A stretch of 64,000 bases of DNA from Bradyrhizobium canariense. GTDB taxonomy: Bacteria; Pseudomonadota; Alphaproteobacteria; Rhizobiales; Xanthobacteraceae. Shown here piece by piece: positions 26,749 through 34,770 of the stretch (position 1 is the first letter of the stretch; each line of letters opens with the position of its first letter). The DNA is taken from positions 124,001-188,000 of the forward strand of contig NZ_JAFCKJ010000010.1 in assembly GCF_018130465.1 (NCBI RefSeq), written 5' to 3'. The notes below the pieces were generated by a model. It had not been told where the DNA came from. It ran no database searches and was given only the letters and a program-made list of their open reading frames with translations. The position numbers were made by a program, and so were the translations under genes.

Positions 26749-28248
26749 TCATTCCTGGAGCGCCTCCTCTCGCCGCGCGCGGATCGTGGGCAGCATGATC
26801 AGGAGGATCGCGATGGCGGCCGCGGCCAGGAGGCTCGCCGAAAGCGGCGAGGTGAACAGCGCGGTGACGTCGCCGCGCGACAGCACCATGGCCCGGCGGA
26901 AGTTCTCCTCGATGGCCGGCCCCAGGACCAGGCCCAACAACAGCGGCGCCGCCGGCAGGTGCAGCTTGATCAGAACGTAGCCGAACACGCAGAACACGGC
27001 AGCTTCGTAGACCTCGAACGTTCCGCTGTTGATGGAATAGACGCCGATCGAGCAGAACACCATGATCGCCGGAAACAGATATCGGTAGGGAATGGTGAGC
27101 AGCTTCACCCACAGCCCGACCAGCGGAAGGTTGAGGATCAGCAGCATCAGATTGCCGACCCACATCGACACGATCAGGCCCCAGAACAGGGTCGGGTTCT
27201 TCGTCATCACCTCCGGACCGGGATGGATGTTGTGGATGTTCATGGCGCCGACCATCAGGGCCATGACGACGTTGGACGGCACCCCGAGCGTCAGCAGTGG
27301 AATGAACGAGGTCTGGGCGCCGGCATTGTTCGCCGATTCCGGGCCCGCAACGCCCTCGATGGCGCCCTTGCCGAACTGCTCGGGATACCGCGACAGCTTC
27401 TTCTCAAGCGTATAAGAGGCAAAGGACGACAGCACCGCGCCGCCGCCGGGCAAGACTCCGAGCAACGTGCCCAACGCCGTGCCGCGCAGGATCGCCGGCA
27501 CCATGCGACGGAAGTCCTCGCGGGTCGGAAACAGATTGGTGATCTTCTGGGTGACCAGCGACAGCTTGTCGTCCTGCTCGAGATTCTTGACGATCTCGGC
27601 AAAGCCGAAGATGCCCATCGCCAGCGGCACGAAATCGAGACCGTCGAACAGCTGGGGAACACCGAAGGCGAAACGCTGGCTGCCGCTGCTCAGGTCGGTG
27701 CCGACGAGACTCAACAGCATGCCGAGCACGACCATACCGATGCCCTCGATGAACGGACCGCTCGACAGCACCGAGGCAAGGATCAAGCCGAGGATCATGA
27801 GCGCGAAGAATTCCTTGGGGCCGAACAGAAGGGCCGTCGCCGTCAGCGGGCCCGCAAGGGCCGCCAGCGCGAGCGTGGCGACGCATCCGGCGAAGAACGA
27901 GCCGATCGCGGCGGTGGCAAGCGCGACGCCGGCGCGGCCCTGCTTCGCCATCTGATAGCCGTCGATCGTGGTCACGACGGACGAGGATTCGCCGGGCAGA
28001 TTGACCACGATGGCTGTGGTCGAGCCGCCATATTGCGCGCCATAGTAAATTCCGGCGAGCATGATCAGCGCGGAGTCCGGTGGCAGCGCATAGGTGATCG
28101 GCAGCAACATCGCGATGGTCGCGAGCGGACCGAGACCCGGAAGCACGCCGATCAAGGTACCGAGCAGGCAGCCGAAGAAGGCGTAGAGCAGATTGGCGGG
28201 CTGGGCTGCGGTGGCAAAGCCTATCGCCAGATTATGAAAGAGATCCAT
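26749..28248 (-). CDS. tctA: Tripartite tricarboxylate transporter large permease TctA
   Basis: A 499-residue protein with about 12 membrane helices. Diagnostic stretches are NLLYAFFGCLLGTLIGVLPG, GIYYGAQYGGSTTAIVVNLP followed by GESSSVVTTIDGYQMAKQGR, and GAGAQT-like NAGAQTSFIPLLTLGVPSNV. It is the large permease subunit of a TTT system that imports organic acids. The gene for the small subunit is 12 bases upstream; the binding protein is encoded divergently at 37855. The substrate is not set by the sequence. Confidence 0.95.
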   Translation of the reverse strand: MDLFHNLAIGFATAAQPANLLYAFFGCLLGTLIGVLPGLGPLATIAMLLPITYALPPDSALIMLAGIYYGAQYGGSTTAIVVNLPGESSSVVTTIDGYQMAKQGRAGVALATAAIGSFFAGCVATLALAALAGPLTATALLFGPKEFFALMILGLILASVLSSGPFIEGIGMVVLGMLLSLVGTDLSSGSQRFAFGVPQLFDGLDFVPLAMGIFGFAEIVKNLEQDDKLSLVTQKITNLFPTREDFRRMVPAILRGTALGTLLGVLPGGGAVLSSFASYTLEKKLSRYPEQFGKGAIEGVAGPESANNAGAQTSFIPLLTLGVPSNVVMALMVGAMNIHNIHPGPEVMTKNPTLFWGLIVSMWVGNLMLLILNLPLVGLWVKLLTIPYRYLFPAIMVFCSIGVYSINSGTFEVYEAAVFCVFGYVLIKLHLPAAPLLLGLVLGPAIEENFRRAMVLSRGDVTALFTSPLSASLLAAAAIAILLIMLPTIRARREEALQE

Positions 28249-28260
28249 ATGCCGGCTCGT

Positions 28261-28728
28261 TCAGTTGAGGAAGGATGGCCAGACCGGCAGTTGCAGCCCG
28301 AGGCCGTAGACGAAGACGGCCAGACACAGCACGATGAGGACGGCCGCATTCGCCAGCGCACCGGTCCAGGTGAACTCGGGACTGGCCCGGCTCGACACCA
28401 TGATCAGGACGAACAGTGCGCCAATCAGGCCGAGCGGAAACAGCAGTGCACCGAACAGGACCACGGAGCCGGTCACCCAGGCGAGGCCTTTGAAATCCCA
28501 TTTGCGCAGCACCTCCCGTTCGGCGGTCGGGCTCAATGCACCGAAGATCACGACGAGGCCGATGGTGGCGAGCACCATTGCGAGCAGGCGCGGGAAATAA
28601 CCCGGCCCCATCTTCGCGGCTGTGCCGGCGGGATACGTCAGCGCCTCGACGAAGAAAAAGATTGCAAAGGCGAGGAACAGGGCGCCTGACGCGAAAGCCC
28701 TCTGATTGCGGATCGCCAATCCCTTCAT
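28261..28728 (-). CDS. tctB: Tripartite tricarboxylate transporter small permease TctB
   Basis: A 155-residue protein with four membrane helices and the TctB pattern: an N-terminal helix, AAKMGPGYFPRLLAMVLATI just after it, and a C-terminal hydrophobic pair. It forms the membrane part of the TTT importer with TctA. The start codon overlaps the stop of the upstream CMD-like gene (ATGA), and a run of GGAGGAGGA in the end of that gene serves as ribosome site. Confidence 0.9.
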   Translation of the reverse strand: MKGLAIRNQRAFASGALFLAFAIFFFVEALTYPAGTAAKMGPGYFPRLLAMVLATIGLVVIFGALSPTAEREVLRKWDFKGLAWVTGSVVLFGALLFPLGLIGALFVLIMVSSRASPEFTWTGALANAAVLIVLCLAVFVYGLGLQLPVWPSFLN

Positions 28729-29540
28729 TCCCGTCCTCCTCCTTCGCCCGGTTCCTGGCTCTGCGCACCTGCACCGGCCTTCGCGGCACGCATATCGAGC
28801 GCCTCCATCAGAACCGGCACGCCGATGGCGCAGGCATGGACGCCGAGATGGGCGGTCATCTGGAGAACCTGAAGGATCTCCCGCTGGTCAATGCCGAGCC
28901 GCAAGGCCCGCTTGATCTGCACACGCAGCCCGAGCGGATTGAGCGCCGTGAAGCAGGCATTCAGTGCGATCGAAATCAGACATTGCGATCGAGGGTCGAG
29001 ACCGTCCCCGGCCTGCCCGCCTGCGAGAAGACCCAGCAAGACCGCGAAATAGCCGGGATCGCGCTGCAGCCACTGCTCGCAGAAGTCAGGCCAATCCCCG
29101 AACTGCGCCACATAGGCATCCCGCAGCGCGCTCTGCTCTCTCGTCAGTCCGCGATGATCGACTTCGAGCCCGGCACTCGCCAACTCCTCCGCAAGGATAC
29201 CGATGCCGACATTGCAGCCGTCGAGCCCTTGGGCCGTCGCGAGGCGGAACACGTCAATGATTTCCCGTGCCGAGGCCCCTTCCTGAAGCACGAGATCGAG
29301 ATGCAGCGCGAGGCCGGAGCGGAACAGATGCGTCGCCGACCCGTCGAGCGCGACATAGATCAACTCCCGCATCTTGGCGGAGAGCGGTCCCGTCTCCGCC
29401 GAATAGCCTGCATATTTGCCGTAGGCTTCGAGAAACTCGGGATCGAGCCGCAACAGGCCCTCCGTCCAGGGCCGCCAATAGCCACGCGCCCTGACGTAGC
29501 CCTCCTTCAGCACCTGCTGTTCCGCAGTCAGACGGGACAT
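28725..29540 (-). CDS. Two-domain carboxymuconolactone decarboxylase (AhpD-like) protein
   Basis: A 271-residue protein carrying two CMD folds in tandem: ELIYVALDGSATHLFRSGLA, then DVFRLATAQGLDGCNVGIGI, and SIALNACFTALNPLGLRVQI, then VLQMTAHLGVHACAIGVPVL. The CxxC peroxidase pair of AhpD is absent; single Cys residues and a conserved His at the end of each repeat remain. CMD proteins in acyl-CoA clusters may be lyases or hydrolases of lactone-type compounds; the reaction here is unknown. The start at 29540 (MSRLTAEQQ) suits the family; the longer frame to 29561 overlaps the SDR gene. Confidence 0.82.
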   Translation of the reverse strand: MSRLTAEQQVLKEGYVRARGYWRPWTEGLLRLDPEFLEAYGKYAGYSAETGPLSAKMRELIYVALDGSATHLFRSGLALHLDLVLQEGASAREIIDVFRLATAQGLDGCNVGIGILAEELASAGLEVDHRGLTREQSALRDAYVAQFGDWPDFCEQWLQRDPGYFAVLLGLLAGGQAGDGLDPRSQCLISIALNACFTALNPLGLRVQIKRALRLGIDQREILQVLQMTAHLGVHACAIGVPVLMEALDMRAAKAGAGAQSQEPGEGGGRE

Positions 29541-29553
29541 CGCGACCGCCTCC

Positions 29554-30327
29554 TCAAGCAATGTTCGTCACGGCGATCCCGCCATCGACGGTGAGCACCT
29601 GCGCCGAGATGAATCCGCTCTCGTCGCCGGCGAGAAAGCAGATTGCCTTGGCGATGTCATCGACCGTGCCGAGCCGTCCAAGCGGCGTCCGTGCGATCCG
29701 GCGTGCGTCAAGCTCGGCGTTGCGGTTACGCATGGTTCCTTCGGTCGGGATCGCCGAGGGGGCCACCGCGTTCACCCGGATGTTGCGCGCCCCGAGCTCC
29801 GCCGCCGCAGCGCGCGTGATGCCCATGATACCGGCCTTGATGCCGCTGTAGACGATGCTGTTCTTGGCCGAGATCAGGCCGGCGACCGAGGCGACGTTGA
29901 CGATGGCACCGCCGCGTTCCGCATCCATGACCTCCGCGGCGGCCTGGATGCCCCACATCACCGCCTTGAAGCCGATGTTGAGCATACGCTCGACCGTCTC
30001 CGGTGCGATGTCGGCAACCGACTGATAGCGGACCCAGGCCGCGTTGTTGACCAGGATATCGAAGCGACCTTGTCGCTCCGCCACTCCAAGCACCGCCTGC
30101 CGCATGCCATCGCGACTGGACACGTCCTGCGTGAGCGAAACCGCATTGCCGCCGGCTGCTTTGATCGCATCCACCGTGCCATCAACGAACTCCGGCTTCA
30201 GATCGTTGACGCCGACGATCGCACCACGCGCGGCGAGCCTGAGCGCGGTCGCACGGCCGATGCCGTTTCCGGCGCCGGTGACGAGTGCGACCCGGCCTGC
30301 GAGCGTCTGATCCCTGGTCTCGGTCAT
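29554..30327 (-). CDS. SDR-family oxidoreductase (3-hydroxyacyl/alcohol type)
   Basis: A 257-residue classical SDR. GRVALVTGAGNGIGRATALR is the cofactor motif, NNAAWV the structural strand, the catalytic Ser is in VASVAGLISAKN, the Tyr-x-x-x-Lys is YSGIKAG, and VNAVAPSAIPTEG closes the active site. The C-terminus reads FISAQVLTVDGG. It probably oxidises a hydroxyl group of a CoA thioester or alicyclic intermediate in the same pathway. The start at 30327 (MTETRDQT) follows ATG 30342, which is less likely. The gene overlaps neither neighbour. Confidence 0.92.
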   Translation of the reverse strand: MTETRDQTLAGRVALVTGAGNGIGRATALRLAARGAIVGVNDLKPEFVDGTVDAIKAAGGNAVSLTQDVSSRDGMRQAVLGVAERQGRFDILVNNAAWVRYQSVADIAPETVERMLNIGFKAVMWGIQAAAEVMDAERGGAIVNVASVAGLISAKNSIVYSGIKAGIMGITRAAAAELGARNIRVNAVAPSAIPTEGTMRNRNAELDARRIARTPLGRLGTVDDIAKAICFLAGDESGFISAQVLTVDGGIAVTNIA

Positions 30328-30338
30328 GGCAATCTCCT

Positions 30339-31367
30339 TCATGCTTCCGCTTCAGCGAACGGAGCAACTTCCGATATGTAACGACGGCCGAACGCGCCGA
30401 TCAGACCGCTGGCATCGCCCTGTGCCTGCAGCGTGCGGATCCGACGCAAATGACGGTGCACCGGAACGTCCCAGGTGAAACCCATGCCACCATGGATCTG
30501 CAAGGCGCCCTCGCTGATCGAGCTGCCATAGGTCGCCGCGGCCAGGAATGCCGCATCGCGCTGGACCAGACCGCCACCCTCGGACAGGCTGCGCGTGATC
30601 GCATGACGGATGCTCTCGAGCCCGAGCTTCTGCCGCGCCAAGGCATGGCGGATGGCTTGGTTGTAGGACAGGGCGTGGCCGAACTGGCGACGCGTCGACG
30701 CATGCTCCTGCGCGAGCGCGAGGCAGGCTTCCGCAGATCCCAGGATCGCCGCGGCCCGAAGCACGTTCGCGTCCGAGCTGAGCACATCCCATGTGTTCAC
30801 GGGCAGGATGGAGCCTGCCGGAATCTCGACCTTCTGGAGCCGCATCACGTGCTCCGGCACGGTCAGGTCGAGGCCGGCCGCCTCCTCCGCCACGACACCT
30901 TCGGCATCGGTCGGAATCAATGCCGCGGCGCCCGCCATCATCCGCACCAGGACGTAATCGACCTTCGCCGCGCATGGCGCGCGCGCCACCGTGCCACTCA
31001 GCACCATCGCTCCGCCCAGCTGCTCGGCGACGGCTTCGCCCTGCCAGGCGATCGTCACCAATTTCTCACCCGACACGACCGCAGCGGCAAGCCGCGGCAG
31101 CGACGACTGCAGCAGGCGACCGACGAGAACGGTCTCCAGCAGCGGGAATTCGAGCAATCCCGAGTGAGCAGCCGCGATCACCGGCACCGCGAAGCCGAGC
31201 GGCAGGGCAAGCCCCCCGACCTCCTCGTTTGCGACGATCCCGAGCAGCCCGTCGTTAGCGAGATTTTGCGCCTGCGCCCGCACGTCCAAACCCGTACATG
31301 CGGTCACCGCGCGTGCCGCGGTTGCCGCGAACTCGTCGGGCTGAAGTCCTTCACCGGCCATGGTCAT
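30339..31367 (-). CDS. Short acyl-CoA dehydrogenase, probable beta-type partner
   Basis: A 342-residue protein of the ACAD superfamily. The N-terminal and middle domains are divergent; the C-terminal helical domain is clear (ACLALAQEHASTRRQFGHAL, AFLAAATYGSSISEGALQIH, GGMGFTWDVPVHRHLRRIRT). It ends soon after, without a YEGT motif. This fits the small subunit of heteromeric ACADs, in which only one partner carries the catalytic Glu. The larger ACAD is two genes upstream. ATG 31367 is preferred because GAGGA stands 5 bases before it; 31370 and 31361 are alternatives. Confidence 0.85.
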   Translation of the reverse strand: MTMAGEGLQPDEFAATAARAVTACTGLDVRAQAQNLANDGLLGIVANEEVGGLALPLGFAVPVIAAAHSGLLEFPLLETVLVGRLLQSSLPRLAAAVVSGEKLVTIAWQGEAVAEQLGGAMVLSGTVARAPCAAKVDYVLVRMMAGAAALIPTDAEGVVAEEAAGLDLTVPEHVMRLQKVEIPAGSILPVNTWDVLSSDANVLRAAAILGSAEACLALAQEHASTRRQFGHALSYNQAIRHALARQKLGLESIRHAITRSLSEGGGLVQRDAAFLAAATYGSSISEGALQIHGGMGFTWDVPVHRHLRRIRTLQAQGDASGLIGAFGRRYISEVAPFAEAEA

Positions 31368-31405
31368 CATTGTCCTCTTCGAAACCTGCGCGACTACATT
31401 GCTCA

Positions 31406-32176
31406 CTAGGCGAGATACCCGCTGTCGACAGGCAGGATGACGCCGTTGACATAGGACGCCATCGCCGAGGCGAGAAAGATCACCGGCGCTGCGATCTCTT
31501 CGGGCTGTCCCACGCGCTTCAACGGCGTGCGCGCCATCAGGCCGGTCAGCCGCGCCTGATTATCCCGGGTGCTCTCGCTCATCTCGGTTGCGATGATGCC
31601 GGGCGCGACGGCGTTGACCCGAATGCCGTCCGGCGCCAGATCGCGGGCAAGCGCCTGCGTGAACAGCCTCACCGCCCCTTTGGACGGAGAATAGCCAAGC
31701 GTACCACCCATGCCGCCAAAGGCCGCGACCGAAGCAACGTTGATGATGGTTCCCCGCGTTTTTCGCAGCGCAGGAACGAACGCGTGAACCACGTTGAAGG
31801 TGCCGTTGACGTTGACGTCGAACACCTGGCGCCAATTCTCGTGAGCACGCGGGCTGTCGATCGGCTCGCGGATGATGATCCCGGCATCGTTGACGACGAC
31901 GTCGGCGAGACCAAGCTCCTCGTCGACCCGCTTCGCCACCTCACCGCAGGCCATAGCATCAGTCACGTCGAGCGAACAGGTAATTGCCCGCCTGCCTCCG
32001 TCCCGTATCTCGCGCCCAACGGAGTCCGCCCGGTCTTGCTGCAGATCGGTCACGACGACCCTCGCTCCGGCAGCGGCCGCGCCCAACGCTATTGCGCGTC
32101 CGATCCCTTGGCCCGCTCCCGTCACCACGACGAGACGGTCCTCCAGCAGGCCCGCTTGACTTCGGCCATCGGACAT
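31406..32176 (-). CDS. SDR-family oxidoreductase
   Basis: A 256-residue classical SDR: VVVTGAGQGIGRAIALGAAA, then DVVVNDAGI, INVASVAAFGGMGG with the catalytic Ser, GYSPSKGAV with Tyr-x-x-x-Lys, and RVNAVAPGIIATEM. It ends YVNGVILPVDSGYLA. It lies between two ACAD genes in the same operon and may oxidise the hydroxyacyl product of the hydratase step. ATG 32176 (MSDGRSQAG) begins just before the Rossmann strand; the open frame upstream is Arg-rich and not coding. Confidence 0.92.
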   Translation of the reverse strand: MSDGRSQAGLLEDRLVVVTGAGQGIGRAIALGAAAAGARVVVTDLQQDRADSVGREIRDGGRRAITCSLDVTDAMACGEVAKRVDEELGLADVVVNDAGIIIREPIDSPRAHENWRQVFDVNVNGTFNVVHAFVPALRKTRGTIINVASVAAFGGMGGTLGYSPSKGAVRLFTQALARDLAPDGIRVNAVAPGIIATEMSESTRDNQARLTGLMARTPLKRVGQPEEIAAPVIFLASAMASYVNGVILPVDSGYLA

Positions 32177-32222
32177 CACCGGCTTCCTGCCGTTCGCGGC
32201 GGGCCAATGCGCGGGGAAACCA

Positions 32223-33434
32223 TCATTTGCCTCGTGACAGCTGGAGGATACGATCGGCGATGATGCCGAGCTGGATCTCGGTCGTGCCGGCGTAGATGGT
32301 CTCGGCGCGCGCCTGGAGATAGATCGCCTCGAAGCGCCGCCGCGCCACCCTGATCGCCGGATTCTGCGGCAACGATGCCTGCGAGAGCAGCTCGATCGCA
32401 AGCGCCGCAAAGCGCTGATGCGATTCGCTCCAGTACAGTTTCGCCAGACTGCCGCGAGCGCCGATCTTGTCACCGCTCGCGAGCGCCTCGACGGCGGTCT
32501 CGACATGCGCCTTCAGCACCTCGATCTCGACCGCGACCTCGCCGAGCCTGACGGCGTAGTGCCGGTCCCCGACCATCTCCGTCAGCACCGGGTCCGTCTT
32601 GCTCGCCGAAATCAGATGGCGCAGCTCGTTCTCGAATCGCCAGGCGCGATACATGCGGTTGGTCGCACGCTCGATCTCCAGCACGCGGATCGCCGCGGCC
32701 CAGCCCTCGTCCGGCGCGCCGATCGCGTCGGCCTGTGCGACCTCGACGTCGTCGAAGAAGACCTCGCAAAAGCTCTCGCGTCCATCAATCGATCTGATGG
32801 TGCGCACGCGCACGCCGCCCGCGTCGAGCGGCACCGCGAACATGGCAAGGCCGCGGTGGCGGTCCTCCAGCGGCCCGGTGCGGGCGAGCACCAGGCAGCG
32901 CTGCGCCCGATAGGCGCCGCTGGTCCAGATCTTCTGGCCGTTGATCCGCCAGCCGTCACCGTTCCGCGTGGCGCGCGTCCGAAGCCCGGCGAGATCGGAG
33001 CCGGCCTCCGGCTCGGAGAAGCCCTGGCACCAGATGTTGCGCATATCGAGGATCGCGGGCAGGAAACGGCGTTTCTGCTCTTCGGTGCCGACCGCGAGAA
33101 TAATCGGGCCGGCAAGCTCCTTGCCGATCGAGTTGACGCTTTCCGGCATCGCCAGCGCGCCGATTTCCTGGTTGGCGATGAGATGTTCACGCAGGGAGCG
33201 GCCATGCCCGCCATAGGCCTGAGGCCAGGTGATGCCCGTCAGCCCTGCGCGGTACATGGACGCCTCCCAAGCGACGGACTGCTGGAGCGGAGGCGGCGCG
33301 AAGGCGGCGCTGTCGCTGCGGAAACCGACGGGAAGACTGGCATGCAGCCAGCGGCGCACAACGTCGCGATAGGCCTCGCCCGTCAGGTTCTCAACCGCGC
33401 CGGCTTGCGTCGATACCGCTTCAGCTACACTCAT
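32223..33434 (-). CDS. Acyl-CoA dehydrogenase, large subunit type
   Basis: A 403-residue protein with ITWPQAYGGHGRSLREHLIA, CQGFSEPEAGSDLAGLRTRA, WRINGQKIWTSGAYRAQRCL and the C-terminal helical domain. At the place of YEGT the sequence reads ETIYAGTTEIQLGIIADRIL, so the usual MCAD Glu is Ala. It is probably the FAD-binding large partner of the short ACAD at 30339. The pair could desaturate bulky acyl-CoAs, as heteromeric ACADs of steroid-type pathways do. That analogy is an inference. Confidence 0.9.
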   Translation of the reverse strand: MSVAEAVSTQAGAVENLTGEAYRDVVRRWLHASLPVGFRSDSAAFAPPPLQQSVAWEASMYRAGLTGITWPQAYGGHGRSLREHLIANQEIGALAMPESVNSIGKELAGPIILAVGTEEQKRRFLPAILDMRNIWCQGFSEPEAGSDLAGLRTRATRNGDGWRINGQKIWTSGAYRAQRCLVLARTGPLEDRHRGLAMFAVPLDAGGVRVRTIRSIDGRESFCEVFFDDVEVAQADAIGAPDEGWAAAIRVLEIERATNRMYRAWRFENELRHLISASKTDPVLTEMVGDRHYAVRLGEVAVEIEVLKAHVETAVEALASGDKIGARGSLAKLYWSESHQRFAALAIELLSQASLPQNPAIRVARRRFEAIYLQARAETIYAGTTEIQLGIIADRILQLSRGK

Positions 33435-33491
33435 CGCCCGCTTCCTGCTTTCGCCATACCTGCCGACATGTCCTGCCCGGCTGTCCGTTCT

Positions 33492-34709
33492 TCACTGCGA
33501 CTTGAGAAGGTCGCAAGCGCTCTCCGATGCCGGCCGCCACGCATCTTCGGGCGCGATCGTGCCGGTGATCTCGTAATAGTCGTAGGTGTACTTGGATTCC
33601 GCCGGAGCCTTGATCCGCGCGACATAGAGCGGGCGCATCACCTGGCCGTCGGCGCGAATGGCAACACTCTTCATCTCGAAATCATCGATCGGGGTGTTCT
33701 TCATCTGCCGCATCACGACATCGCCATCGTCGGAACCTGCGGCGGCAACCGCCTTCAGATAGTGCGTGATGGCGCTGTAGGTGGCCGCCTTGCCCTCGTT
33801 GAGCAACTGACCGTTCGTCGCCTCGGCATAGCGCTTGGCAAACGCCCGGCTCTCCGGCGTCATGTCCCAATAGAAGGGCGTCGTCAGCCGCACGTGCTGG
33901 AGGTCCTTGAGGCCAATGCCATGCGTCTGGCTGATCATGAGGCCGAGGGGGACGAGCAATTGCGTCTTGGTCAGCCCGAACTCCTGGGCCTGTTTGATCG
34001 CAGTGGCGAAGTCCGCGCCCGAATTGGCGAGCGCGATGGCCTTGGCGCCGCTGGCCTGAGCCGTCAGCAGGAAGGAGGAGAGATCCGACGAATTGAGCGG
34101 ATGCAGCACCGAGCCGACCACCTTGCCGCCGCCGGCCTTGATGAAGTTGGTTGCATCCGCCTGCCACGCCTTGCCGAAGGCGTAGTCGACCGTCAGGAAG
34201 AACCAGCTATCGATTCCCTGTGAGAGCAGCGCTTTCACCGTAGCCTTCGGCTGGGCGTAGGTATCGACCATCCACTGCGTGGTCATCGGCGAGCACTTGT
34301 CATTGGTGAAGAACGAGCCCGCCGTGCCGGCAAGAAGATAAGGCTTCTTGCGATTCTTCATGATCTCCTGCACGGCAAGCGCGATCGACGAAGCCGAGCA
34401 GCCGACGATGGCATCGACAGCTTCATTGTCGACCCACCGCAATGCGATGGCGACCCCGACATCAGGCTTGTTCTGGTCGTCGGCGATGACGAGCTCGATC
34501 TTCTTGCCGTTGACCGCTCCGCCGAAATCGCCGACGGCGAGCTTGGCGGCCGCGACCGAACCAAGGCCGCAATTGTCGGCATAGGGACCGTTCTGGTCGT
34601 TCATGATGCCGATCTTGACCACGTCGCCGGAGATGCCCTGCGCGGACAGGGGTGCATTCGTGAGCAGCAAGCCAATCATGCCGAGCGCAGTAATCGTCGA
34701 TGTCCTCAT
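33492..34709 (-). CDS. Branched-chain-amino-acid-type ABC substrate-binding protein
   Basis: A 405-residue periplasmic protein with a Sec signal (MRTSTITALGMIGLLLTNAP, cleavage near SAQG). GDVVKIGIMNDQNGPYADNC and KIELVIADDQNKPDVGVAIA are typical of the LivJ/UrtA-like Peripla_BP_6 group. There is no matching permease or ATPase gene in the window, so this is an orphan receptor inside a TTT/acyl-CoA operon. Such proteins bind aromatic or alicyclic acids in many rhizobia. The start has AGGAGGAAAGC just before it. Confidence 0.9.
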   Translation of the reverse strand: MRTSTITALGMIGLLLTNAPLSAQGISGDVVKIGIMNDQNGPYADNCGLGSVAAAKLAVGDFGGAVNGKKIELVIADDQNKPDVGVAIALRWVDNEAVDAIVGCSASSIALAVQEIMKNRKKPYLLAGTAGSFFTNDKCSPMTTQWMVDTYAQPKATVKALLSQGIDSWFFLTVDYAFGKAWQADATNFIKAGGGKVVGSVLHPLNSSDLSSFLLTAQASGAKAIALANSGADFATAIKQAQEFGLTKTQLLVPLGLMISQTHGIGLKDLQHVRLTTPFYWDMTPESRAFAKRYAEATNGQLLNEGKAATYSAITHYLKAVAAAGSDDGDVVMRQMKNTPIDDFEMKSVAIRADGQVMRPLYVARIKAPAESKYTYDYYEITGTIAPEDAWRPASESACDLLKSQ

Positions 34710-34770
34710 GCTTTCCTCCTGCTCCTGCGTTTCCTCTGGGCCGGCTTCTGCGGCCTCTTGTCGTTTGGAT

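Noticed and set aside
26566-28689. A 707-codon plus-strand open frame opposite tctA/tctB
   Set aside because: It is Gln/Arg/His-rich, has no domain, and is the antisense shadow of well-conserved transporter genes in GC-rich DNA.
32418-34223. A 601-codon plus-strand open frame opposite the ACAD and binding-protein genes
   Set aside because: It spans two different minus-strand genes and their gap; composition is that of an antisense shadow.
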